From: Chthonomonas calidirosea
Lineage (GTDB): Bacteria > Armatimonadota > Chthonomonadetes > Chthonomonadales > Chthonomonadaceae
Assembly (NCBI GenBank): GCA_945878775.1
Contig: CAMCUQ010000018.1
Location: forward strand, 1-35,291
Direction of reading: 5' to 3'
Length of the DNA: 35,291 nt
The position numbers and the translations under genes were made by a program. Below, one piece after another: positions 1 to 7,939 of this stretch. Numbering within the stretch: position 1 is the first letter of the stretch; every line of letters begins with the position of its first letter. A model generated the notes under the pieces. It saw only the letters and a program-made list of their open reading frames with translations. It did no database searches and was not told where the DNA came from.

Positions 1-105
1 GGTGGAGAGACTGACTTGGAATTGGTTAGCGACTTGTTGTCTGGATTTCCCGGCTTGGAGGGCATCGATAATCCGTTGGCGGAGGTCAAGTGAGTAGGTT
101 TTCAT
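1..105 (-). CDS. IS630-family transposase, N-terminal fragment (cut by window edge)
   Basis: Reading the minus strand from the ATG at 105 gives 35 residues beginning MKTYSLDLRQRI and continuing with a helix-turn-helix pattern (GKSRQQVANQF). This is the typical start of IS630/Tc1-like transposases, whose N-terminal HTH binds the terminal inverted repeats; the DDE catalytic part would lie left of the window. A TATAAT hexamer sits a few bases upstream of the ATG. Terminal inverted repeats and the TA target duplication could not be identified, so whether the element is intact is unknown. Confidence 0.75.
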   Translation of the reverse strand, partial: MKTYSLDLRQRIIDALQAGKSRQQVANQFQVSLST

Positions 106-591
106 GACTTCTATTATAGCAGGTTCAACTCCTTTGCGATATGCTATATTTAGCACAATTCCCTCCCAGACACGCCATTCATAGGGCAGTGTGATGCTTT
201 CAATAGCAAAGGATGCAGGACACAATGCAGTGAACGATATGCCACTGCTCTTATACTAGAGTTCTTGCATAATTCAGGTCACAACCGAGCCAAAACCTAC
301 TCTGCATTTACGGGATTCCGAGCTCCTATCAAGTGTGACATATAGGGAGGCAGCAAATGGGCATAATCGCAGTTTTGGTTATGAAGGTGAATGTCGTACT
401 CGGAATAGGGTTGCTTCAATTTTATTTAAATCCTCTTGAACTCTGTATGAGAGAACTCTTACATTATAGCCTCTTTCGTAGGTGAAGTCCAGTTGGTTCG
501 AGAAACCGAATCGCGCAAATCTCTCCCTGTTTCGCCTGTGCAGGGTATACTGCTATAGAGAACATAAAATCTACTTTAAGGAACCTCTGTT
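106..591. other. Intergenic region between the IS630 fragment and the SDR gene
   Basis: About 490 bases without a convincing long gene. It presumably contains the end of the IS630 element, but no terminal repeat was recognised. A possible promoter for the rightward run is TTGAAC at 436-441 followed 18 bases later by TACATT at 460-465, and TATACT occurs at 546-551 without a good -35 box. The minus frame upstream of the transposase ATG stays open for some 50 codons, but I see no start or family resemblance. One small plus-strand reading frame (357-485) is listed separately. Confidence 0.4.
357..485 (+). CDS. Possible small hydrophobic protein (42 aa), unrecognised
   Basis: An ATG at 357 follows a good Shine-Dalgarno (GGGAGG, six bases upstream) and opens a 42-codon frame ending with TGA at 483-485. 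The first 24 residues (MGIIAVLVMKVNVVLGIGLL and on) are strongly hydrophobic and could form one membrane helix; the tail is basic (SLFRR). I do not recognise a family. The frame is short enough to be chance; the ribosome-binding site and the hydrophobic stretch are the only support. It could be a gene remnant beside the IS element. Confidence 0.25.
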   Translation: MGIIAVLVMKVNVVLGIGLLQFYLNPLELCMRELLHYSLFRR

Positions 592-1341
592 ATGCCATCG
601 GTTTGGAAGCAGGCGATTATTGTGGGAGCCTCTTCGGGGATTGGGGAGGAATTGGCACGTCAACTCGTGGCACAAGGCTGTCGTGTGGCATTGGTGGCAC
701 GTCGTCAAGAGGAGTTGGAGCGTATCGTTTCTGCGCTCAACGCAGGGGGAGTCCAAAACGCTCTTATCTATCCCCATGATGTGCGCCACTCTGAAGAGAT
801 ACCGACTCTTTTTCAAAAGATTGCCCATGATTTGGGGGGCGTCGATCTTTTCATCTATGCGGCGGGTGTGATGCCGGCGGTCGAGCCGAATGAATACTGC
901 TTTGAGAAGGACCGCCAAATGATCGAGATCAACCTATTGGGAGCCATTGGGTGGATCAACGAAGTGGCACAACGTTTTGGGCAAACCCATTCGGGAACCA
1001 TTGTGGGTATCTCCTCGGTTGCAGGAGAGCGTGGAAGAATGACAATGCCCGCCTACTGCACCTCCAAAGCGGCATTCACAACCTATCTGGAAGCCATTCG
1101 GAACCGTATTGGGCGGTATGGCGTTAAGGTTGTGACGGTGAAACCGGGTCCTGTAATCACTCCAATGACCGCAGGGCTAGGCAAAATGCCACTTCAGATT
1201 ACGGCAGAGCGTGCTGCCTCGGAGATATTGGTAGCCGCGAAACGTGGACGCGCAAACGCCTTTGTTCCGCACACCTGGCGATGGATATTCTTGATCTTGC
1301 GAAATGTACCCTCATTTGTCTTTAAGAAGTTGAAGCTATAG
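592..1341 (+). CDS. Short-chain dehydrogenase/reductase, DprE2-like
   Basis: A classical SDR oxidoreductase of 249 residues. The cofactor loop GASSGIG is at 12-18, the structural AAG at 90-92, the catalytic Asn at 114 (EINLLG), Ser at 141-142 (GISSVAG), and Tyr155 and Lys159 in YCTSKAA. The C-terminal tail (about 230-243, WIFLILRNVPSFVF) is hydrophobic and may bind membrane. The ATG follows AAGGAA. The next gene starts three bases after this stop and encodes a DprE1-like FAD oxidase. In actinobacteria DprE1 oxidises decaprenyl-phospho-ribose at C2' and the SDR DprE2 reduces the keto intermediate to the arabinose epimer. A similar two-step polyprenyl-phospho-sugar epimerisation is inferred here from adjacency; the true substrate is unknown. 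SDR family membership is very secure. Confidence 0.85.
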   Translation: MPSVWKQAIIVGASSGIGEELARQLVAQGCRVALVARRQEELERIVSALNAGGVQNALIYPHDVRHSEEIPTLFQKIAHDLGGVDLFIYAAGVMPAVEPNEYCFEKDRQMIEINLLGAIGWINEVAQRFGQTHSGTIVGISSVAGERGRMTMPAYCTSKAAFTTYLEAIRNRIGRYGVKVVTVKPGPVITPMTAGLGKMPLQITAERAASEILVAAKRGRANAFVPHTWRWIFLILRNVPSFVFKKLKL

Positions 1342-1344
1342 GCA

Positions 1345-2826
1345 ATGGCTGTGCAATCCCTCGAAAACCAAAAAGAAGAGTCTGTGTCTACACCTCTTGA
1401 AAAGCCCCTTCCTCTGGATCATCTGGAGAGGGTAGAGGCATGGGGCATGAACACGTCAGTCTGCTCCTATGTCTATCGCCCTACCACAGTGGAGGGGATA
1501 CGGGAGGTTTTTCAGATTGCTAAAGCGCATGATCGCACCGTTGCACTGCGCGGTTCCGGTTGTAGCTATGGGGATGCTTCACTGGGCGCGGAGAATATCA
1601 GCCTTGATCTAACACGCATGAACCGAATACTCGATTGGAGTCCAGAGACGGGCGTGATTCGCGTGGAACCGGGAGCCACTATTCGGAATATCTGGCAGTA
1701 TGTGATCGAGGATGGCTGGTGGTTGCCTGTGGTATCGGGAACGATGTTCGTCTCAATGGGTGGTGCGCTGGGCATGAATATTCATGGCAAAAACAACTAC
1801 GGCATGGGACCTTTTGGGGAGCATGTACTTGCTTTTGATCTGCTGACACCAGCAGGGGAACTTCTGCGCTGTAGCCGTGAGGAGAACTCAGAACTCTTCT
1901 TTGGGGCAATTGGTGGTTTTGGTATGCTCGGCTGTTTTGTGAGCGTCACGCTTCGCCTCAAGCGCATCTATTCGGGACAACTTTCTGTGTATGCCTTCGC
2001 CACTCCCGATCTCTCCACGCTCTTTCGGGAGTTTGAGGCACGGATGGGAAGTGCCGACTATCTTGTGGCGTGGGTAGACTGCTTTGCGACGGGGAAGGCG
2101 TTAGGACGCTCTTTGATACATCAGGCAGACTATTTGGCAAAAGGGGTCGATCCCACCCCTACCCAGACCTTGAGAGTAAAGCACCAAGAACTACCAGAGA
2201 CGATTTTAGGGCTTATCCCTAAATCCATTATGTGGCGATTTATGAAGCTCTTTGGGAATAACTGGGGGATGCGACTCATTAATAGGACAAAATATGTGCA
2301 GGGTAGCACATTAGGCAATAAAAAGACCTTTCGACAGTCGCACGCGGCATTCGCTTTTTTGTTGGACTATGTGCCAAACTGGAAATTCATCTATAAGCCA
2401 GGGGGACTCATTCAATATCAGAGTTTTGTGCCAGAGGCGACGGCGGAAGCCTGTTTTCGGGCGCAGTTGGAGACTTGCCAACGTGCCGGAATCGTCCCCT
2501 TTCTAGGGGTTTTCAAGCGTCACCGCAAAGACAGTTTTCTGATGTCGCACGCGGTAGAGGGTTACTCTTTTGCGCTTGACCTTCCTGTCACAAAGCACAA
2601 TAGAGAGAGGGTTTGGAGCCTTGCAAAGGAGTTGAACCAACTCGTTTTGGAGGCGGGAGGACGCTTCTATTTTGCTAAAGATAGCACCCTCGATTCTGAG
2701 ACGGCGCGGAGCTACTTGGGCGAAGAGGCATTGCATCGGTTCTATGCTTTAAAACGGAGCTGTGACCCCCATAACCTGCTTCAGACAGAGCTTTCGCGCC
2801 GACTTTTCGGAACGGATTGGAAGTGA
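1345..2826 (+). CDS. FAD-linked oxidase, DprE1-like sugar 2'-oxidase
   Basis: A 493-residue flavoprotein of the FAD_binding_4/VAO family. The PP-loop region GSGCSYGDASL (70-80), the WLPVVSGT segment (126-133) and IHGKN (146-150) align closely with mycobacterial DprE1, the decaprenylphosphoryl-ribose 2'-oxidase. Lys445 in GGRFYFAKDS matches the DprE1 catalytic lysine. The residue matching Cys387 of DprE1 (the benzothiazinone target) appears to be Ala410 in EGYSFALDLP. No signal peptide. The start is three bases after the SDR stop with no strong Shine-Dalgarno, suggesting translational coupling. Together the pair would epimerise a lipid-linked sugar for cell-envelope synthesis. Other sugar or alditol oxidases of the same fold are possible, but the paired SDR favours the DprE1 reading. 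Confidence 0.8.
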   Translation: MAVQSLENQKEESVSTPLEKPLPLDHLERVEAWGMNTSVCSYVYRPTTVEGIREVFQIAKAHDRTVALRGSGCSYGDASLGAENISLDLTRMNRILDWSPETGVIRVEPGATIRNIWQYVIEDGWWLPVVSGTMFVSMGGALGMNIHGKNNYGMGPFGEHVLAFDLLTPAGELLRCSREENSELFFGAIGGFGMLGCFVSVTLRLKRIYSGQLSVYAFATPDLSTLFREFEARMGSADYLVAWVDCFATGKALGRSLIHQADYLAKGVDPTPTQTLRVKHQELPETILGLIPKSIMWRFMKLFGNNWGMRLINRTKYVQGSTLGNKKTFRQSHAAFAFLLDYVPNWKFIYKPGGLIQYQSFVPEATAEACFRAQLETCQRAGIVPFLGVFKRHRKDSFLMSHAVEGYSFALDLPVTKHNRERVWSLAKELNQLVLEAGGRFYFAKDSTLDSETARSYLGEEALHRFYALKRSCDPHNLLQTELSRRLFGTDWK

Positions 2827-2860
2827 TTTTGAGAAGCGATACGATTAGAAAGAGAAGTTT

Positions 2861-4240
2861 ATGAGTGATAATGATAAGCCTGTGCGCGTAAGCCTCATCA
2901 ATCTGGGTTGTGCCAAAAACGAAGTCGATTCGGAGGAGATGCTTGGCGTTTTGGCGCGGGATGGCTATCAGGTGGATGCAAAGTGGGATGTCCCCGGTAT
3001 ACGCTCCGATACCGATGTCGTGGTTATCAACACCTGCGGGTTTATTGAATCGGCACGACAGCAGTCTATCGATACGATTTTGGAGGCACTTCAGCGCAAA
3101 GAGCGTGGCGAGATCAAGAAAGTTGTTGTTGCGGGTTGCCTCTCCCAACGTTATTCGAAGGAGCTACAAGCGGAGCTTGTCGATGTCGATGCATTTTTGG
3201 GAACGGGGGAAGTGGAGTCTATCAGTTCGGTTGTAGGGCAGAGCCTCATTCGCCCCAATCAACTGGTTCAGATCGCCGAAAAACCCCATCACCGTTGGGT
3301 GAATAGCCCCACACGCGTTCGTATGGGATCGCCGTGGACTGCCTATCTCAAAATCTCTGAAGGGTGCGATCATCAGTGCACCTTCTGCGCCATTCCGTCC
3401 TTTCGGGGCAAGCACGTGAGCAAGCCAATAGAGCGGATTTTGGAGGAGGCAGAGTCGCTTGCCAAGCAGGGGGTTAAGGAGATCAATCTCATCGCGCAGG
3501 ACTCGACGCAATATGGCTACGACCTGTATGGGGAGATGCGCCTGCCCGAACTACTGCGCCAACTCTCGCCTATTGAGGGGATACATTGGATACGGCTTTT
3601 CTACTGCTATCCTTCACGGGTGAACCGGGGCGTGATTGAGGCTATAGCGACGACGCCGAAAGTGTGCCAGTATATCGATATGCCTCTGCAACACGTGGAC
3701 AACGCCATGCTTCGCGCCATGCGCCGCCCCATGTCCTATGAAGGCTACACCCGTCTTCTGAAAGAGTTTCGAGATGCGACCCCTGATGTGGCACTGCGAA
3801 CCACCTTCATTGTGGGCTTTCCGGGGGAGACGAAAGAGCAATTTGCGACCCTAGAGCGGTTTGTAGACGAGGCGCAGTTCGACCGATTGGGAGTCTTCGA
3901 GTACTCGGTGGAGGAGGGGACGCCTAGCGCGGATATAGAGCCAAAAGTGCCGTCACGTGTGAAGCGACAACGTAAAGAGACTTTAATGAAACAGCAACAA
4001 GCGATTGCATTGGCACGGAATCAGCGGTGGGTAGGGCGAGAGATGGAGGTCTTGGTGGAGGGACGCGCCCCCCACGACACAAGCGCCATTGTGGGGCGTA
4101 CTTTCCGAGATGCACCCGACATCGACGGAGTGGTCTATGTGCGCCGTTGTGCCGCAAAGCCCGGCACCTTTATTCGCGCCCAGATTACAGAGGCACGACC
4201 GTATGATCTGCTTGGCGTACCCGTTTCGACAGGAGGCTAG
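2861..4240 (+). CDS. rimO: Ribosomal protein S12 methylthiotransferase RimO
   Basis: A 459-residue radical-SAM methylthiotransferase. The N-terminal UPF0004 domain opens with SLINLGCAKNEVDSE and has cluster cysteines at 17, 59 and 93. The radical SAM cluster is C169-x3-C173-x2-C176 (CDHQCTFC). The C-terminal region after about residue 380 fits the TRAM domain. LGCAKNxVDSE at the N-terminus is typical of RimO rather than MiaB, which usually has GCQMN. RimO adds a methylthio group to the conserved aspartate of ribosomal protein S12 using two 4Fe-4S clusters and SAM. Length is normal (about 430-460). It lies 34 bases after the oxidase gene and runs directly into the acetyltransferase gene. Confidence 0.95.
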   Translation: MSDNDKPVRVSLINLGCAKNEVDSEEMLGVLARDGYQVDAKWDVPGIRSDTDVVVINTCGFIESARQQSIDTILEALQRKERGEIKKVVVAGCLSQRYSKELQAELVDVDAFLGTGEVESISSVVGQSLIRPNQLVQIAEKPHHRWVNSPTRVRMGSPWTAYLKISEGCDHQCTFCAIPSFRGKHVSKPIERILEEAESLAKQGVKEINLIAQDSTQYGYDLYGEMRLPELLRQLSPIEGIHWIRLFYCYPSRVNRGVIEAIATTPKVCQYIDMPLQHVDNAMLRAMRRPMSYEGYTRLLKEFRDATPDVALRTTFIVGFPGETKEQFATLERFVDEAQFDRLGVFEYSVEEGTPSADIEPKVPSRVKRQRKETLMKQQQAIALARNQRWVGREMEVLVEGRAPHDTSAIVGRTFRDAPDIDGVVYVRRCAAKPGTFIRAQITEARPYDLLGVPVSTGG

Positions 4241-4243
4241 GAG

Positions 4244-4996
4244 TTGCCTACCGTTCTCGCACTGGAAGAGGCTTCCCTGAACTCGTTGCCAGGGCTTCAG
4301 ACCCTGCTCTATGATGGTTGGGTGGTGCGCTGTGGGGCGGGGTATACGGGGCGTGCAAACTCCGTCACTGCGCTCTACATTTCTACGCGAGAGATCGAGG
4401 GGAAAATCGATTTTTGCGAGCGGTTTTACCATGAAAAAAGGCTGAATCCCGCCTTTCGCCTCACCCACTTTTCAAAGCCAGACACGCTGGATTCACTTTT
4501 AGAGGCGCGGGGCTATCGCTTGGGAAGAAGCACGAGCGTGAAGACTTTGCCTCTCGTGAAGGACTATCCTGCGCCACAGGATCAAGTGCATATCGAGGCA
4601 AGCCCCTCACAGGAGTGGCTAGAGACCTTCTTTCGTATGAGAGAGCAGAACGAAGCGCATTTGCCTACACTACAAGCCATTTTGGGTAATGTACCCTCCC
4701 GTAGTGCCTACGCAACGCTCACCTGTGAAGGGCAAGTGGTTGCAGTCGGGCTTGCGATTGTGGAGAGCGGACTTGTGGGGCTTTTTGATATTACAACCCA
4801 CCCCGTCTATCGAAAACGGGGCTTTGCACGACAACTCATTCACTCTCTGCTCCAGTGGGGGCGAGAAAATGGGGCACAGGATGCCTACCTACAGGTGATG
4901 CAGGACAACCTGGCTGCCCTGAAACTTTATGAGAGCATTGGCTTTCAAGAGGTGTATACCTACTGGTATCGCTTCCACCCAAGCCCAGTACGCTGA
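4244..4996 (+). CDS. GNAT-family N-acetyltransferase
   Basis: A 250-residue protein with a C-terminal GNAT fold. The acetyl-CoA loop is visible in HPVYRKRGFARQLI (R/Q-x-x-G-x-A type, about 186-199), followed by the NLAALKLYESIGF helix near 225. The N-terminal half (GYTGRANSVTAL and on) looks like a second, degenerate GNAT-like lobe seen in two-lobed bacterial acetyltransferases. The start is TTG at 4244, chosen because AGGAGG lies seven bases upstream and the start is three bases after the rimO stop. The substrate cannot be read from the sequence. Linkage to rimO could hint at protein or ribosome modification, but this is only neighbourhood inference. Confidence 0.8.
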   Translation: MPTVLALEEASLNSLPGLQTLLYDGWVVRCGAGYTGRANSVTALYISTREIEGKIDFCERFYHEKRLNPAFRLTHFSKPDTLDSLLEARGYRLGRSTSVKTLPLVKDYPAPQDQVHIEASPSQEWLETFFRMREQNEAHLPTLQAILGNVPSRSAYATLTCEGQVVAVGLAIVESGLVGLFDITTHPVYRKRGFARQLIHSLLQWGRENGAQDAYLQVMQDNLAALKLYESIGFQEVYTYWYRFHPSPVR

Positions 4997-5009
4997 GGAT
5001 TTTAGTAAG

Positions 5010-6149
5010 ATGCAAACGGTACAAGTATCACGACGCAAACGGGTAAATCCCCTCACCCTTCTGGTAGCAGGAGTTCTATTTGGGGCAATCATGTTGGTTT
5101 TGGGAGTGCTTTGGGCGAACCGTGAGAGTAGTAGCGAGACTTTGAACCCCGGTGAAATGGCTCCTGCCTTTGTTCTGCAAGACCAAGATGGCAGAGACCA
5201 CAAACTGGAAGACTATCATAATCGTCCCGTCGTACTTGCCTTTCTACCAGATTTGAATGGCGTCTCGATGGCACAACTGAAGTCGTTAAACAGCAAAATA
5301 AGACAGTTTGATACGCTAGGCGCGAAGGTTTTTGGGGTTGTGCCCGGGGAGCCTACGGATGCGAAGCGAGTCCATGACACCGAACACCTCAATTTTCCGA
5401 TACTCGTCGATAAGGGACAGCAGGTCTCACAGAGATATAAGGTGAGCGGAGGTCAGGGGGCAGAAAGACGTGTTTCGTATGTGATCGATGTGGGGGGGCA
5501 GGTTTTGTTGCCTGTAACCACCGTACAGATAGAAGAGCATGGGCAACAACTTATCGAATTGACGGAGTGTTGTCTCGACACCAAGCCCCAAGCACCCTCA
5601 CCCTATATAGGGAAGCCGATTGCAGACTTTCATTTGCCCACCGTGGTGGGAGGAAAGCAGGAATCGCTTTACGGTGATAACAAGCAGAAAGCCACCGTTC
5701 TTATCATTCTCTCCTCAGAGTGTCCCTGCTCAAAAGGATACGATGCACGACTCACAGAGCTGACGCGCAATTATGGGGCAAAAGGGGTACGCTTTATTGC
5801 GATGAACGCTAGCTCCAACGAAACTCCTGAGGAGATCGCCAAGTACGCCACGAAGGTGGGCTATCCTTTCCCTGTTCTCAAGGACGCGGGCAACATCATT
5901 GCGGATCGTATTGAGGCGCAGGTGACTCCTGAAGCGTTCGTTATGGATGCGAAGGGGGTTCTACGGTATCATGGACGCATCGACGATAATCGTAATCCTG
6001 TGGAAGTGAAGTCTCACGACCTACGGAATGCACTGGACTTTATGCTAACGGGACAAAATCCACCGTATGCGGATGTCACGACTTTCGGTTGTGCTATCTT
6101 TCGTGCGCCCAAACCTGTTGGGAAGAACCCTTTTAACATCAAAAAATAG
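5010..6149 (+). CDS. Membrane-anchored double redoxin (AhpC/TSA-like) protein
   Basis: A 379-residue protein from the ATG at 5010 (TGAGGA ten bases upstream); an in-frame ATG at 4929 lies inside the previous gene and is less likely. One N-terminal membrane anchor (about 14-36) precedes two thioredoxin-fold domains. The first (about 46-190) keeps the redoxin opening PGEMAPAFVLQDQDG but has no cysteine at the peroxidatic position (DLNGVS). The second (about 198-355) has SSECPC (C238, C240), a cis-proline TPEAF at 307 and a late Cys361. It should face the periplasm and may take part in thiol-disulfide exchange or peroxide reduction. The pairing of an inactive with an active domain is unusual. 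It closes the rightward run before a strong terminator. Confidence 0.75.
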   Translation: MQTVQVSRRKRVNPLTLLVAGVLFGAIMLVLGVLWANRESSSETLNPGEMAPAFVLQDQDGRDHKLEDYHNRPVVLAFLPDLNGVSMAQLKSLNSKIRQFDTLGAKVFGVVPGEPTDAKRVHDTEHLNFPILVDKGQQVSQRYKVSGGQGAERRVSYVIDVGGQVLLPVTTVQIEEHGQQLIELTECCLDTKPQAPSPYIGKPIADFHLPTVVGGKQESLYGDNKQKATVLIILSSECPCSKGYDARLTELTRNYGAKGVRFIAMNASSNETPEEIAKYATKVGYPFPVLKDAGNIIADRIEAQVTPEAFVMDAKGVLRYHGRIDDNRNPVEVKSHDLRNALDFMLTGQNPPYADVTTFGCAIFRAPKPVGKNPFNIKK

Positions 6150-6171
6150 TCTTTTTCTGAACGCGCAAAAT

Positions 6172-6208
6172 GAGACGGCTCTGGTGCAAAAAACACCAGA
6201 GCCGTCTC
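6172..6208. terminator. Strong bidirectional hairpin between convergent genes
   Basis: A perfect 15-bp stem (GAGACGGCTCTGGTG at 6172-6186 with its complement at 6194-6208) encloses a seven-base A-rich loop. It sits between the stop of the redoxin gene and the stop of the minus-strand peptidase gene, only two bases from the latter. TTATTT follows on the plus side. It should end transcription in both directions. Confidence 0.85.
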
Positions 6209-6210
6209 TC

Positions 6211-7821
6211 TTATTTGGGGTCACCTTGTAGGTCGGCTACAAAGTACTGTGGATTGAGCTTTTCACCCGTTGCGTGTTCTAGCCACTCCTCCCATGGGCG
6301 CAATGCCCCCGGATAGAAGACCTTATCCCGTAGCCATTCACCCACTTTAGGGCTGGTGACGAGGGCACTCTCTGTCTCACCAACCAAGATTTGCGTGCGG
6401 AGCGCATGGAGAAGTTGGGAAGCGATCATCTCTCCGAGTTGGTAGTTATGGTAGTAGACGGGAGAGGTTGCAAGGTGAATTTTGGATGCCCAGTCGGGGA
6501 AATTGCGCCCTTCAGGGCGTTGTATACGCTGGTATTTCTCCACCAAGTCCCACCAGAGGGTATTGAGGTCCTGCTCTGGATCGTGATACATGGCACGCTC
6601 GAAATGTGCCATGACCAGACACCAACGCATGAAAACCAGAAGATGATTGCGTACTTCACTTTGCGCGGCTTGGGCGATTCTGTCCGATTCTGTACGATCC
6701 ACACCCACGTAGATATGGAGCCAGTTGGCGTCTTTGGTAAGACGCCCCATGAGTAGAGCAATCGCTTCTGTGGTCATAATATGGGCAGGTGTACGGAGCA
6801 GGTAGGGCAGAGAGTGGTCTGTAAATTTGTCGTACACCGCGTGACCATACTCGTGCATAAGCGTACTCATCCAACGCTCATTGGGCTGAAGATTGCACAG
6901 GACGCGCACGTCTCCCTTACGATCCACATCCATGCAAAAGGCGTGTTGGCATTTGCCGGGACGCTCATAGAGGTCGGCTATCTCCAGTAGGTCTTCTATG
7001 GGCAGATCGATATTGCGGAAGAAAGCTGCGGCAGTTTTTTCAAGGTCTGCTGTCTCAAAAAAGCGATCAAGATTTGCCTCACCGGGTTCAGGGCTTTGGA
7101 AGAACCTGTTGTGGTGATGCCATGAGCGCACTTGATTGGGGGTGATGTGGAACCTTTTAGCGAGGCTGGCATCCAATTCATCACGGTAGGCGTTCCAAAG
7201 AGTGGTGCTCTCTGTTCCCAGTTGGTCGAGGAGGGTAAAGAGTCTCTCTTCGCTCAGCTCTTGTAGTTCAAGGCTCATGGAGTAGTAGTTTTCAAATCCG
7301 AGAGCGTGTGCCGCCTCATTACGCATCCGCACCAGTTTTAGCACCTTAGCGGAGACCGCGATACCCACCTCTTTACTCGCCTCCCACGCCTCTCGGCGCA
7401 AGGCTTCTTCATCGGATTCGGCAAGAATCTGCTCAATGACGTTGTCACTGACTTTTTCTCCCTTAACACTGCCTCGAAAGACATTATAGATGTCTTCGAT
7501 CTCCACCATGAGAGTGATCATCGCCTCCAACTGCTCTGGGGTGAGTTGGTTCTCCAAATATGAGTTGACGAGAAGGCTGTGTTGTCGTGCCAATTCGGGT
7601 GATTCAAGGCTTTGTGTGGAGATGTTTTTGAGGAGTTCAAACTCCTCTTTGTTGGAATAGATCACGGCGAGGCGTGTGTAGAGTTCTGTGACTTGCTCCT
7701 TTGCGGTTTCGCTACTCTCTGTCTGCAACTGCCAGCTAGCAAGAGCGGCTTGACGCGAGATCGGCTCTACAAGGGCGACATGATTCTCTATAAAAGCTTG
7801 CAAGGAATGGTCTGGACTCAT
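6211..7821 (-). CDS. Zinc metallopeptidase of the M2/M3 type
   Basis: A 536-residue, mostly helical protein with the gluzincin zinc site: HEYGH at 323-327 supplies two histidines and the catalytic Glu, and Glu352 in TTEAIALL fits the third ligand. A downstream Tyr/His-rich segment (PVYYHNYQLGEMI) matches the substrate-binding strand of peptidyl-dipeptidase and oligopeptidase families. No signal peptide is present, so it is probably cytoplasmic and acts on short peptides. It is shorter than classic M3 enzymes (about 600-700) and closest in layout to bacterial M2/M3-like peptidases. The ATG follows GAGGAG by about five bases. Which family (M2 or M3) would need a profile search. Confidence 0.82.
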   Translation of the reverse strand: MSPDHSLQAFIENHVALVEPISRQAALASWQLQTESSETAKEQVTELYTRLAVIYSNKEEFELLKNISTQSLESPELARQHSLLVNSYLENQLTPEQLEAMITLMVEIEDIYNVFRGSVKGEKVSDNVIEQILAESDEEALRREAWEASKEVGIAVSAKVLKLVRMRNEAAHALGFENYYSMSLELQELSEERLFTLLDQLGTESTTLWNAYRDELDASLAKRFHITPNQVRSWHHHNRFFQSPEPGEANLDRFFETADLEKTAAAFFRNIDLPIEDLLEIADLYERPGKCQHAFCMDVDRKGDVRVLCNLQPNERWMSTLMHEYGHAVYDKFTDHSLPYLLRTPAHIMTTEAIALLMGRLTKDANWLHIYVGVDRTESDRIAQAAQSEVRNHLLVFMRWCLVMAHFERAMYHDPEQDLNTLWWDLVEKYQRIQRPEGRNFPDWASKIHLATSPVYYHNYQLGEMIASQLLHALRTQILVGETESALVTSPKVGEWLRDKVFYPGALRPWEEWLEHATGEKLNPQYFVADLQGDPK

Positions 7822-7889
7822 TGCTCTCCTCAGGATAGGGGTATTTTTGGTTTCAGCACACTACTCTATTGTACCGCAAAAATCTCTCT

Positions 7890-7923
7890 CCTGCCCACCC
7901 CTCTTGTGAAGAGGTGGACAGGG
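7890..7923 (-). terminator. Hairpin terminator after the cyclophilin gene
   Basis: An imperfect stem of about 14 bp (7890-7905 with 7909-7923, mismatches at two positions, loop GTG) lies just beyond the minus-strand cyclophilin stop. On the minus strand it is followed by a purine stretch and TTTTT. It separates the cyclophilin from the peptidase gene. Confidence 0.6.
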
Positions 7924-7939
7924 CAAAAAGAGGGGATCG

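Noticed and set aside
106-300. Open minus-strand frame upstream of the IS630 transposase ATG, as a longer transposase
   Set aside because: IS630 proteins typically begin at MKTYS; the upstream residues show no family pattern and no start codon with a site.
482-871. 129-residue frame overlapping the SDR gene
   Set aside because: It is out of frame with a clear SDR gene and has no recognisable protein character.
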